A DNA stretch of 64,000 nucleotides from positions 59,952,429 to 60,016,428 of the forward strand of contig JBCNJP010000006.1 of the NCBI GenBank assembly GCA_039602395.1. The letters are read 5' to 3'. Below are positions 10,737-20,821 of the stretch, one piece after another. A program made the translations under genes and the position numbers. Within the stretch, counting starts at the first letter, position 1; the number at the start of each line of letters is the position of its first letter. The stretch is from Deinandra increscens subsp. villosa (Eukaryota > Streptophyta > Magnoliopsida > Asterales > Asteraceae). The notes beneath the pieces are model-generated. The model ran no database searches. It was not told where the DNA came from and saw only the letters and a program-made list of their open reading frames with translations.

Positions 10737-10877
10737 TGTTAGTCATAATTCTGTTTATTTATTGTTAGATAGTTAGTTAGGCAGAGTTAGTAAGTTAGTT
10801 AGTATGATGATGTATATATAGAGTTGTAATCATAGTTAGTTGAATACAACAAACTTTTCCTCTCATTTGCGTCCACA
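10737..10877 (+). repeat. Copia 3' LTR
   Basis: This 141-bp copy of the 5' LTR differs from it at four positions by eye. It ends TCCACA and is followed by the target duplicate GACTT. Confidence 0.95.
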
Positions 10878-10882
10878 GACTT

Positions 10883-12200
10883 CCACATCTTATTCTTCAT
10901 GTCTATCTCAATATTTATTTTTTATTTATTTTTTCTTTTTTTTAATGCTAAGATACAAATCATAATCTTAAGGTAATAAAATTAATAGGTGAAATGCATT
11001 CTCTAAACTTTAGAAATGTGAATGGTGAAGCTCCATATATATATGAGGAATCACTAAATTAAAAACATTCATATTTTGAAGATGGAGATGGAGATAGAGA
11101 TGGAGATTGGGATGGAGAAGGGAAATATAGAAAAAATTCATAGTTTATAGATAGAGATAAATATGGAGAATGAGTTGTGAACGCTGTTAGAGCTTCCACG
11201 ATGAGGAGCTTTGAAAAGTTTACCATATTGCCTTCTTTCACCTTATTCAAGCTTTGTCTCTCTCACATCTAAAAATGACTTCAAGTTGCCCCATCGCCCC
11301 TACCCACCTTATTGGTATAAAGAAGAAAAAAAAGCAAAATAAATTATATTGACCTGACTCGATTTTATTTCCTGACTCGATTTTAAATAATAAAAAAATT
11401 ATCGAAATGTAGAAAAAAAAACATGACACAACCCGTATTCGGAATGTACCAACAAATTATATACTAAAAGTTATAATTGAAAAAAAATATATGTATACAA
11501 ATTAATTATTCATAACAAAATAACAAAACAGAAAGTAGATGAGTATGGGCAACCATATGGTCCATATATCATGGGGTCGTGAAAGAATGCAACGTGGGCA
11601 ATCGCTCAGGGTAAAATATTTTGGAGGCCACATTTTTTTTCCTTTAGCGTTTAGATATCATGGACCGATTAATATATTCAAAAACTCTCATTTATTAGTT
11701 AATTACATGTTTCCAAATCTAAAAAGGATTCAGGGTTAATAAAGATTTAAAACCAGTAACAAAATAAGGGGCTTTCATAACAATAAAACAAATTAATCAA
11801 TTTAAGTTGAAAACAATAAAATCAAAATAGTGACAGTTTGTGAAATGCAAAAAGATGAACATAATTTACCCAGTTTTCGGTTTCGGGCCAGTACTTGATT
11901 TTGGGCCGAGGGAAGCTGGTTCCATAACATGAATTGTTTTTTATATAATTAAAAAGCTATAAAAACTCATTTGGGCGCAATACCCTCAGCCCAGACTGGA
12001 ATTGTTTTCTTTAAAAGAATACTGAATGTCCATTATCTTCATTTGAAGTACATGGTTTTAATATGATTCACACTTAAAAGAAAAAGACATTTAGACATCA
12101 AAATTCTTTAGGACGTCAATTATTTTACGGTTATTTGTCCTAAGTGGTAGCTGTTAATAAGGGGAAGATTTGGGACTAAAATATCATATGTTATTAGATG
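10883..12200. other. Non-coding spacer
   Basis: This stretch is AT-rich with only chance open frames. A short GATGGA-type hexanucleotide array lies near 11080-11118. I see no conserved protein block or bounded transposon. Confidence 0.6.
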
Positions 12201-12202
12201 TC

Positions 12203-13240
12203 CCTCTTTAAGGCGCCGGTCAAGGTGATTGAGAAATTAGAGGATCTTAGGCGGTCTTTCTTTTGGGGTGATACCAAAGATAAAGCCGGGAGAAGGTTAC
12301 AACACCAAAGGAAGCAGGGGGATTGGGGTTAGAACCGCTGGCCGATATCAACTTGTGCCTCCTTGCCAAGTCGTGGTGGCGTCACCGCCTAGAGCCGGAG
12401 AGCATGTGGAGGAAAATAATCATCGAGCTCCACGGGCAGCCTAGGGGGGATTTGCCAATCCTCTGTAGAAGGACGGGTTCTGGAGTGTGGAGCAACCTTG
12501 CTCGGATCAATGTAGCCTTTTCCAAGATCAACTTGAACTTGGTGGATGTTTGTAACGGGCCGATTGACTTCTTATAGGTGGCTGGTCTCAAGAAATTAGT
12601 TCATAACAGGATTCGGGTGCCTAGTTTTGTGTTAGAGTGGAATAAGATGGTGCCCTTAAAGGTAAACATTTTTGCGTGGAGAGCCCAACTTGGTAGAATC
12701 ACCACCTACGATTGCCTAAGGAGAAGGAACATTACGAGGTGGTCCGGTTTATGCCCATTGTGTAGGAATGATGAGGAATCGGTGGAGCATTTCCTGATTT
12801 CTTGCGAGGTTGCGGCGTCTGTTTGGAGCATCATCTCGGGGTGGTGCAATATTCCTTAATCTATGCTTTCTCGGTGATTGATTTGCTGAGTTTTTGCAGG
12901 GCTCCAGGGATTGAAAGGAGGAAAAGAGGCCGTTCAGGCGGTGATTTACGTCTCTATTTGGGTGCTTTGGAAGATACGCAACGATGTGGTGTTTAACCAA
13001 AAACCCTCGGTAGTGATAGAGATCATAAAGGAGATCAAAAGCTATTATCTGCTCTGGTTTAGTAGCAGATCGAGCATGGTGATTAGGGAGGGATACTACC
13101 TGTTGTAGTCTTACCTTATGTTTGTTTTGATGTAAGTCTCTTTCCTTTGGGGTCCTGGTCCAACTTCTTGCTGGTTGGTTGCCTTTTGTGGTGTATCTCT
13201 TTACCTTTTGGTGTTTAATGCATGTTGTTTAAAAAAATGT
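12203..13240 (+). pseudogene. 5'-truncated LINE ORF2 tail
   Basis: The copy enters within the region after the reverse transcriptase core, with text such as FKAPVKVIEKLEDLRRSFFW and then LEPLADINLCLLAKSWWRHR. The zf-RVT domain follows: VPLKVNIFAWRAQLGRI, CPLCRNDEESVEHFLISC, then IYVSIWVLWKIRNDVVFNQK. One in-frame TAG (12575-12577) separates two long same-frame segments. A local double frameshift and several stops lie at 12857-12910. This copy is better preserved than the remnant at 2700. A long T/G-rich 3' tail ends near TGTTTAAAAAAATG. No clear target duplication was found. Confidence 0.85.
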
Positions 13241-13564
13241 CACATGTTTAATCCCTGAGTCTAATATATTTTACCTCCCGGCTGCTCGTCGATATGGGTT
13301 TTTCCTGAAATTTGCTCAACAACTACTGCTGGATGGGCTCTCGTAAAGAGCTCTGTTTGCCTCGTGGGCTCTATACTAGGGTTAGGGCTTTGTTTGTTGA
13401 TCATTCAAGAAAAAAAAATAAAATGGTTTATTATTTCTGGATGTTTAATAAGGTGTCTCTTATAAAACTTATAGGCAAATCCTAAAGTGAATAAACCGAC
13501 AAAGTGGTGTAAAATTAACGTTAAAAATAAATTATTTTTACGGTTTAAGCCATCTCACCACATC

Positions 13565-13721
13565 CAGTGGCGAATCCAGGATTTTTTTTCATGGGGTTCG
13601 GTCACCAACTATCTTGGTGTTCGGTTCATAAAAAATCGAAAAAATTCTAAAAATACTACAGCGTCAAAAATTTTCATGGGTGTCGGGCGAACCCCTAGGC
13701 TTGTGCCTAGGTCCGCCACTG
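13565..13721. mobile_element. 157-bp hAT MITE with perfect TSD
   Basis: The element starts CAGTGGCGAATCCAGGA and ends CCTAGGTCCGCCACTG. Identical octamers ACCACATC flank it (13557-13564 and 13722-13729). CAGTGGCG termini with an 8-bp duplication are typical of a widespread plant hAT MITE group. Confidence 0.92.
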
Positions 13722-13919
13722 ACCACATCGTGGGTTCACATTTTGTTTTATAAACAAAAAAGTTAAATTTGTCGTGTTTAATATAGCATTAAGTTCGCTT
13801 ATCATGATTACATGCACCTCATTAAATGTTTCACCAAAAATTAATGTTTCACCAAAAGTTAATTTTTTAAGTTCGCTTCTCAGTCGAACCTAATGCTCAA
13901 TCCATCACGATGACTCAGT

Positions 13920-14175
13920 ATCTCAAGTCTACGGATGCGAGCAAGTCAGGACACCACCTCCTTGCCTCAATTCAGGGGGAAACCCGGCCTGCGAGCAGCT
14001 ACCGGTAAAACCCCCCTCTCCAAAGATTCGAACCTGGGTCGTCAAAAGCTTCCCAAGACCAAAGAGTTTTGAGGGAAGCAAAGAACAAATAATGTCATTA
14101 GTGAGGTTTGAACTTGAGTCCCTAGGAACCCAAACCAAAGTCCCAACCAACTCCACTAGATGCCTTTGGTTTTAC
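13920..14175 (-). mobile_element. Possible tRNA-derived SINE
   Basis: Read on the minus strand, the segment starts near CACCAAAGGCATCTAGTGGAG-like text with an A-box-like TAGTGGAGTTGG. B-box-like AGTTCAAACCT and GGTTCGAATCT follow. The right end (TGCCTTTGGTTTT) resembles that of the firmer SINE at 15283-15527. No flanking duplication was found, so the limits are approximate. Confidence 0.45.
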
Positions 14176-14686
14176 CATTACTTAAATACTTTTATCTACT
14201 TATCCATATATGCATTGTTCATGTGGAGAGTTTTTTTTTATGCCGTTCTTCAAAAAATGTGGAGAGTTTTTTTTCTTTCTTTCACATCTTTTTTTTTTCT
14301 TTTCTTTTTAGTAGTAAACATTACATTACATATCGATGATCTTTTTCTAAGTGGTTAGGTGAGATACCCAAAGACACTAAAAATAAAATGTTTTAGATTC
14401 AAGATTCACTTTTGACAAAAAAAAAAATTAAGATTCCAGGTTGTGTTAGATGGTGTTCTCACCTATAATAAGTTTTCTTCTGATAAGAAATAAAAATAAT
14501 CGGATGATGCTAGTGGTTTCTTTATAATTCAAATTTGCCGTTAAAAGAGCAGTAAACATTATATAATGTGTTGATATAATGTCAAATTCAAAATGTTTCC
14601 TTACCAAAATACCAAGGTCTAGAAAAATGGTAAATTAACTTTATATAACGTTTTTATTTTTAATGTCTAATTATTTAATTAACTTA

Positions 14687-15183
14687 CTAGTTAGTGTCCC
14701 GGGTAAATACCCAAGGCTGTGATTTAAAAAAAATGAAACGAATTAAAAGATGAAAGTTTTTTCTAACTATTAAACGAATGATCGAATTGGAGTTTAAGTT
14801 CATCAATGATGGGTTTAGAAAATTGCGACTTTGTTTTTTAATTCGTTCACCATCATTCGTTGATCGAAACCTAAGCAATATGGATCTAGTTTTGTTAGGT
14901 TTTCTTTCACGAATCCAAAGCAATTTACGGATCAAATTTTCACTGAGAAATGAAGAAGATATGATGAATCATAGTTATGGTATTGTAAAACAAATATGGA
15001 TAATTTTGTATGGAAATAATTTAATTTTTTGATTTTTAATTATAAGATCTTTCCTTTTTGTAAATACCATTTATTTTTTTAATTCAAAAATCTATAAAAA
15101 TGACACATAAGCTAATCCTAGGTGACACACCTTAAATTGTGCCACCTATACATTAGCAACTTGTGTTTATTATATAGGATAGA
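14687..15183 (-). mobile_element. Non-autonomous Helitron (497 bp)
   Basis: On the minus strand the element starts TCTATCCTATATAATAAAC and ends ACACTAACTAG. A short GGGTATTTACCC inverted repeat lies just inside the 3' end. The flanking bases are A before and T after, which fits Helitron insertion between A and T without target duplication. There is no helicase coding region. The 5' TC, the 3' CTAG and the AT site agree; family membership is by pattern only. Confidence 0.7.
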
Positions 15184-15282
15184 TTATACATTAATTAAAC
15201 TTGCTAAAACTTGGGTTACACATATTTATCAGATAGTGTATTAATCTAATTTCAAGTACACATCAATATTTATGATAGGACA

Positions 15283-15527
15283 ATTTTTTTTTAACGGCGT
15301 TTGGAACTACTCCCCAAATCTCCAATACCCGAATGAGCCTTCCTGAGACGGGATTGCAACCATCCATACTGATTTTGACACTTCAGACTTGGCTCACCCA
15401 GGAACACCATCAAAGAGGAAACTCACCACTTGAGAAAAACCCCCTTGAGTCAGGTTTGAACTTGAGACCTCAAGGTCCCCAAGCTCTAACCTTCATCCTC
15501 ATACCATTGAGACAAATGCCCCTTGGT
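15283..15527 (-). mobile_element. SINE with 14-bp target duplication
   Basis: The insertion is bounded by the direct repeat TTTATGATAGGACA at 15269-15282 and 15528-15541. On the minus strand it starts ACCAAGGGGCATTTGTCTC. It carries A-box-like TGGTATGAGGATG and B-box-like AGTTCAAACCT motifs of a tRNA-derived promoter, and ends in a short poly-A (the T run at 15285-15292). Length is about 245 bp. A variable-length duplication plus an A-tail indicates target-primed retrotransposition. Confidence 0.85.
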
Positions 15528-15541
15528 TTTATGATAGGACA

Positions 15542-15964
15542 TGCCAAAACGACTTCTAGCCTAATAATATATGAGTGTTTAATAACGTGTATTTCTTTAT
15601 AAGATTAGGGGTTCAAGTCTCATAGTTAACAAATAGGGTGTAGATTTGTCATTTGAAAAATTTATGATAAGAGTAGAATTCTAACAAATTGAGAACCACG
15701 GCCGGTTCTGGGGATTTAAAGATGATGTTCAAGCTAAAAAGTTAGCCCTTATACGTAAAAAAAACAAATTACAAATAAAAAAAATTTAAATAAGAAAAAA
15801 AATAAGTTATAATAATGACCTATTAATAGGATATTTAAATTATATTTTAATTGAAATTAGGCCTTAAATGTCTAAATTTTAAATGACTAATTAAGCTATC
15901 TTTTTAAATTAGATTATAATTTAGGTTTTAAAATTTAAAAATTATATTTAAAAACAACTATATA

Positions 15965-16016
<52 letters not shown>

Positions 16017-16071
16017 ATACGGGTCCCTTAAAATGATGAGTCATGTTTCATTGCTCCATTCATATATGTTT
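15542..16071. other. Spacer with TA microsatellite
   Basis: No gene is seen. A (TA)n tract occupies about 15971-16009. A possible decayed MITE surrounds it (ACGGCCGGTTCTGGGGAT near 15702), without clean ends. Confidence 0.6.
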
Positions 16072-17384
16072 GAGTAAATTACGGATTGTGTCCCTGTGGT
16101 TTGCAATCCTTTACGAATTGAGTCCAAAGGTTAAGAAATTTTCGTCTGGAAGTCCGAGGTTTGTATTTCTTTGCTATTTAAGTCCCTTGGCCTAATAGAG
16201 TTAATTTTTTCTATTAAATCAAAGGGTATTATAGTAATTTTACACATCAGGGACCTATTATGTAATTAATAAGGTTATAAAAATACAGGAGGTATTTTTA
16301 TAACTTATAAATATAAAAGGACTATTTCTGTATTAACCAAAACTTATACCCTCTTTAAAACTAAACCCAAAAATTGAAACAAATGAGAGCTACGGGAGGG
16401 AGATGTCGACAGAAGAAGGATCCGGTGACATTCCGGCGACATCTCCGACCGGATAGGGTTTGGTGGTGGTTCCTGGCCAACGCGATTCCATCTATCTCTC
16501 TGCTTCAAACCTCAGTCGCTATTCTTCCTTCTGTTTCACCTTCATCATCGGTGGCTAGGGTTTGGTGGTGGTTCCCGGCCATAGCCACAACTCCATAGGG
16601 TTTTACAAGGAATCAAGCAGCTGAACACCGATCCAAATCCTCTTAAAGCCTCACAAATAATCACTGGAATATGCACCCAACTTCTCTGCGCCGGCGAACA
16701 CTCAAGATTCGGATTTTGATGATGATTTTGTTTACATTTTGGCCCAAGATTGAAACTTTTGTGTGATTACCGGTCACCACCATTCTGTACATCGCTGGAA
16801 ATCTCGACGGGAAGACGTCACCGGTGTCGCGCGGACCTGTGGTCTTAATCGCTAGAAAACCCTAGCCGTCGCCGGAATCGCGTCTTGCGCTGCTGTGTTT
16901 GTTGTTCGCGACCGTGAATCGACCCCCAAAGGCTTCAGATTAGTAGCATGAGCAAACCCAGAAATAAACACTGGAATCGAAGGGGAGGTTGGACCAGGGG
17001 TGGCTTCGACGGCAAAATCGACCGGAGGGGAGGTCGCCGGTTTACGGAATCGGCGGCAAAATCGACCGGAGGGGAGGGTTGGGAAAGATTGACCTGAGGG
17101 AAGGGTTGGTCAACATCTTTATCCCTAATTTTTAATTTAAATCATTAATCTTTATCAAAACTACAAAAAAAAGTCTTTATATTTTATTAATTTACATCAT
17201 TAGTCCCTAATATGTAAAATTACTATAATACCATTTGATTTAACAGAAAAAATTAACTCTGTTAGGCCCGGGGACTCAAATAGCAAAGAAATACAAACCT
17301 CAACTTAGAGACGAAAATTTCTTAACCTTTAGACTCATTTCATAAAGAATTGCAAACCACATAGACACAATCCATAATTTACTC
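16072..17384. mobile_element. Mutator-like element with GC-rich core (Pack-MULE candidate)
   Basis: Long terminal inverted repeats of roughly 170 bp start GAGTAAATTA at both ends and continue through GTGGTTTGCAAT, AAATTTTCGTCT and TTTGTATTTCTTTGCTATTT. The flanking 9-mers tatatgttt and tatatatta match at 7 of 9. The core (about 16375-17095) is much richer in G and C than the surrounding DNA. It contains repeated CCGGCGA, TTTGGTGGTGGTTCC and AAAATCGACCGGAGGGGAGG motifs and no transposase. A GC-rich core inside MULE termini suggests captured host sequence; the donor gene was not identified. Confidence 0.75.
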
Positions 17385-18791
17385 TATATATTATAACCGT
17401 GTTGAGAATGAACACTTTTGATACACCTTTTTATACCACAAAAACTACAAACCAATTTCTATTATATGTGGGCGACGTGTTATCCATTTAAAATTAACAT
17501 AGTTGTTTGGCAGCAAAATATTTGAATTTGATACTAAACTAGTTTTTTTTTAACTTAAAAAGTACAATTCTTATATATAAGATTTCACTATCACAATTAT
17601 TGTCGTTACTAGCTAAGTTATTACTTTTCAAAGAATCAATCACCAAGCACGCGTTGTCCCATAGTCAAAATGTAGGGAACTTTCTTATTATTGTGTTTAC
17701 CCTCTTGGACTATAGTATTTGATAGAAACATATATTTTTAAATAAGAAAATCATAAAATAACAATTGTTGATTTTTATTGTAGAATAGGGTGTTCATCTT
17801 TCTATTAGTAATTTATTTATAAAATCACTCCTATTTCAAAGTTTTTTTTATTTTGATTATACTTTTAAAATCTTAATCCAATGATTCCGAAAGTAACCTA
17901 GTGATTAGATGAAACTAGAGACGTTCGTTTTATAGTTAGAAAATCACCATATCGTTTAACTAAACAACCCAGTGATTAATGAAAGAGTGTGTCAGTTAAC
18001 GGTTAAAACAATTGATAGTTAATTTGGTTACCATCATGAGGAACTTTATCAGTGGTAACTCGACTTACTGTTGAAGATTTTGTTAACAACTTGGTTACTA
18101 ACGATCACTAGTTAGTGTCAACTATCAGTTGTTGTTGATCACAGTTCTCACTCCTGGTCAGTTGCTTCAGCCAGACGTCCAAGTTTAAAGCGCGGCAATT
18201 TGCATAGGCTTTGAAATATAAAAATAAAGTTTCGCTTGTCATAGATACTAGGTGTCGTTCGCTAACTAGGCAACGAGACTCCTATTAGGGTTTTAGGTTT
18301 GATCAAAACGACTTTCAATTGGCTAATGATGTATCATAGGAATATGCACACCCGATCAAGTTGCAGAGAAGATCCCAGGTTTCAATGGAAATATTGATAT
18401 CATCATTGTATCGGTGTCATTGATTTGTGCTATTATGGAGGCTGCGAAGCATTGCCATTTGAACATAGCAACTAGAAAATAACTTTTTAAGAGTTACATT
18501 TTTGGTCTATAACAGTCTAATTTGCATGAGAGGAAAATGTGATGATTTCTCTACTATGTTAATGGCGTATTATATGGGGACATTTATTTCTTTAGGTACT
18601 AAAGCGTATTTGTCTTAATGATATGGTGATGAAGGGTTAAAAGTTTGATCCCTGAGGCCCCTGGTTTACCACAGTGGGTTGTCAGGTAGTGGATAATACT
18701 TGTTCAGTTGATGTGCTTGAGCTACTTAACACACGAGAAAAATGGATATGCCCTCTCCACTCCCGTGTGTGGGCGCGTTTTCGCCAGTACG

Positions 18792-18793
<2 letters not shown>
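17385..18793. other. Non-coding spacer
   Basis: I found no convincing gene or bounded repeat. A GC-richer patch at about 18330-18480 reads for some 30 codons without a stop (GNIDIIIVSVSLICAIMEAA) but matches nothing I recognise. Confidence 0.5.

Positions 18794-18838
<45 letters not shown>
18794..18838 (+). repeat. TA microsatellite (first of the cluster)
   Basis: A pure (TA)n tract of 45 bp abuts the first A-family element. Comparable tracts lie at 19017-19059, 19246-19295, 19529-19588, 19821-19840 and 20018-20067, one at every element junction. Confidence 0.95.
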
Positions 18839-18840
<2 letters not shown>

Positions 18841-19013
18841 TTAGGTTCAAATGAGAACTTTTTGTTTTTAGAACTTTTGAGAACTAAATATCAACCACAC
18901 ATTTCAGGGGGGACCACTATAATTCATGAGAGGGGGGATACATGTAAATAAACTTGTGGCTCAAATTAGTTCTTTTTATTTCTCAAATCAAATTGGTTCT
19001 CAAATGATCATCT

Positions 19014-19016
<3 letters not shown>
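18839..19016 (+). mobile_element. TA-flanked element, family A copy 1
   Basis: The segment runs from GGTTAGGTTCAAATGAGAAC to AAATGATCATCTCCC between TA tracts. GAGAACTTTT-type motifs repeat inside. It is non-coding. The reverse complement of the copy at 19841-20017 matches it closely. Confidence 0.8.
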
Positions 19017-19059
<43 letters not shown>

Positions 19060-19061
<2 letters not shown>

Positions 19062-19242
19062 TAGGGTTAGGTTTAAATGAGAACTTTTTGTTTTGAAAAC
19101 TTTTGAGAACCAAATCCCAACCATTAATTTCAGATGGAGAATACTATAATTAATGGGAGAGTTTTTCATATATATAAACTAGTGGCTTATAATGGTTTTT
19201 AAAAGTTCTCAAACCCAGTTAGTTTTCAAATAATCCTCTCCC

Positions 19243-19245
<3 letters not shown>
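19060..19245 (+). mobile_element. TA-flanked element, family A copy 2
   Basis: This is a diverged direct copy of 18839-19016. It starts GGTAGGGTTAGGTTTAAATG and ends AATCCTCTCCCCCC, again between TA tracts. Confidence 0.75.
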
Positions 19246-19295
<50 letters not shown>

Positions 19296-19299
<4 letters not shown>

Positions 19300-19524
19300 A
19301 AAGTTCATTGTAGACACCCTCATAAGTGTACACAGGTAGACACCTTTTTTCACCATTAGATCTATTGATCTAATGGTTATGATTAATTTCTTTTTTCTTT
19401 TTTTTTCCTTTTTCTCATTGTTCAGAAAATTTCACATGTGAAAACACATGTGCAATAAAGTAATTTCACATATGAAATAGGGTGCCTACCTGTCTACACT
19501 TATGGGGCGTCTACAATGAACCTC

Positions 19525-19528
<4 letters not shown>
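19296..19528 (+). mobile_element. TA-flanked element, family B copy 1 (left palindrome arm)
   Basis: The element starts GTGAAAAGTTCATTGTAGAC and ends GTCTACAATGAACCTCACCC. These ends are themselves inverted repeats of about 45-50 bp. Inside are ATTAGATC/GATCTAAT and TTCACATGTGAAAACACATG inverted motifs. It is non-coding. Confidence 0.85.
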
Positions 19529-19588
<60 letters not shown>

Positions 19589-19592
<4 letters not shown>

Positions 19593-19820
19593 GAGGTTCA
19601 TTGTAGACGCCCCATAAGTGTAGACAGGTAGGCACCCTATTTCATATGTGAAATTACTTTATTGCACATGTGTTTTCACATGTGAAATTTTCTGAACAAT
19701 GAGAAAAAGGAAAAAAAAGAAAAAAGAAATTAATCATAACCATTAGATCAATAGATCTAATGGTGAAAAAGGGTGTCTACCTGTCTACACTTATGGAGGT
19801 GTCTACAATGAACTTTTCAC
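19589..19820 (-). mobile_element. TA-flanked element, family B copy 2 (right palindrome arm)
   Basis: This is the reverse complement of copy 1. It starts GGGTGAGGTTCATTGTAGAC and ends GTCTACAATGAACTTTTCAC between TA tracts. The differences are a one-base A-run change and a few substitutions near the right end. Confidence 0.85.
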
Positions 19821-19840
19821 TATATATATATATATATATA

Positions 19841-20013
19841 GGGAGATGATCATTTGAGAACCAATTTGGTTTGAGAACTAAAAAGAACTAATTTGAGCCA
19901 CAAGTTTATTTACATGTATCCCCCTCCCATGAATTGTAGTGGTCCCCCTGAAATTTGTGATTGAGATTTAGTTCTCAAAAGTTCTCAAAACAAAAAGTTC
20001 TCATTTGAACCTA

Positions 20014-20017
<4 letters not shown>
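19841..20017 (-). mobile_element. TA-flanked element, family A copy 3, inverted
   Basis: This is the inverted relative of 18839-19016. It starts GGGAGATGATCATTTGAGAA and ends GTTCTCATTTGAACCTAACCC. Its placement makes the whole block a nested A-A-B/B-A inverted arrangement. Confidence 0.8.
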
Positions 20018-20067
<50 letters not shown>

Positions 20068-20069
<2 letters not shown>

Positions 20070-20810
20070 AGTATGTCTCTACTTATATATCTGAAAAATA
20101 CAACATATAAATGACCATGTTTAAGAAATGATTGTTTAAAATACAATCCAACCCTGAATAGCTACTAACATTGATTTATGATTTGATAAACTTGAGACTT
20201 TAATTTTGTATAGAAAATTAAGTGAGTATAAAGTTTCATCGAGATTATAATTAGCATAGTTTGATTGGTGAATACGAAATCTAAATTATAATAAAACTAT
20301 TTTAATGTTACATTAATTAAAAAATATTATCTTGGATGAACATGGATCATAAAATATGATATAAAATTTTAAAATTGGATGAATATGGTTCATTTAATAT
20401 GATATAAAAACTACTTGATGTTGGGATCTTATCAATATGAATTTTGTTGTTTATGAATTTTCATACAAATAGTATGATCCTTAACGTTGATTGAATATGT
20501 AATTATATATTAGGTATTCATTAATTAAAATATTAAATATTTTTTACTTTAGTTATATTTGAAAACACATTATGTAAGTGTTTATTTGTGTTTTATATAT
20601 TTTTTAAAATGTTTATTGAAGTAAAAATAATAATAGTTTTTAAAAATTATGAATTTTAAACTAAAAATAAAAGGGTAAGTTGATATATAAAAATATATCA
20701 TGGTTATAAAATATGATATAATTTCTACTATTTTTATTCTATTTACGTGTAGATTTTGGAGGAAAAACTGTGAAATGTGATGATGACAAGTGTCATATTT
20801 ATTTACTACT
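20068..20810 (-). mobile_element. Helitron-like copy, inverted, 3' end missing
   Basis: The segment is a diverged reverse complement of 20822-21618, with matching outer ends AGAGTATGTCTCTACTT and AAGTAGAGACATGCTCT. Its head (minus strand, near 20810) carries the TGACACTTGTCA and TTTTTCCTCCAAAATCTAC motifs seen in the neighbouring copies. The tail is cut off at the TA tract ending at 20067. It is non-coding and very AT-rich. Confidence 0.6.
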
Positions 20811-20821
20811 TATCTTCCTAC

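Larger units (their letters stand above)
6544..10877 (+). mobile_element. Copia LTR retrotransposon, 4.3 kb, defective
   Basis: The element is bounded by two 141-bp LTRs that start TG and end CA. It has identical 5-bp flanks GACTT (6539-6543 and 10878-10882), a primer-binding site directly after the left LTR and a purine tract before the right LTR. The order gag, integrase, reverse transcriptase, RNase H identifies Ty1/Copia. The LTRs differ at 4 of 141 positions by eye, so insertion is fairly recent. It cannot be autonomous: the protease segment is missing and pol is broken by three single-base changes. Confidence 0.95.
19296..19820. repeat. Near-perfect 525-bp palindrome with a TA spacer
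   Basis: Arms 19296-19528 and 19589-19820 are reverse complements with only about five differences in some 232 bp by eye. They are separated by a 60-bp (TA)n tract that is itself self-complementary. A transcript through it would form a long hairpin. Confidence 0.9.

Noticed and set aside
14018..14040. TTCGAACC-like sequences resembling a tRNA T-arm
   Set aside because: No cloverleaf can be completed around them or around the similar sites at 50.4 and 57.5 kb; better explained as SINE promoter boxes.
14687..14935. Minus-strand frame of 82 codons in the Helitron
   Set aside because: Rich in K, R and N with no Rep or helicase motif; a chance frame in a 497-bp non-autonomous element.
16374..16598. 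Short frame in the Mutator-like core
   Set aside because: It repeats RVWWWF phrases from a local DNA repeat and matches no family; treated as possible captured non-coding sequence.
18742..18951. Frame of 69 codons across the first TA tract
   Set aside because: The centre is IYIYIY from the microsatellite and the rest is family A element; not coding.
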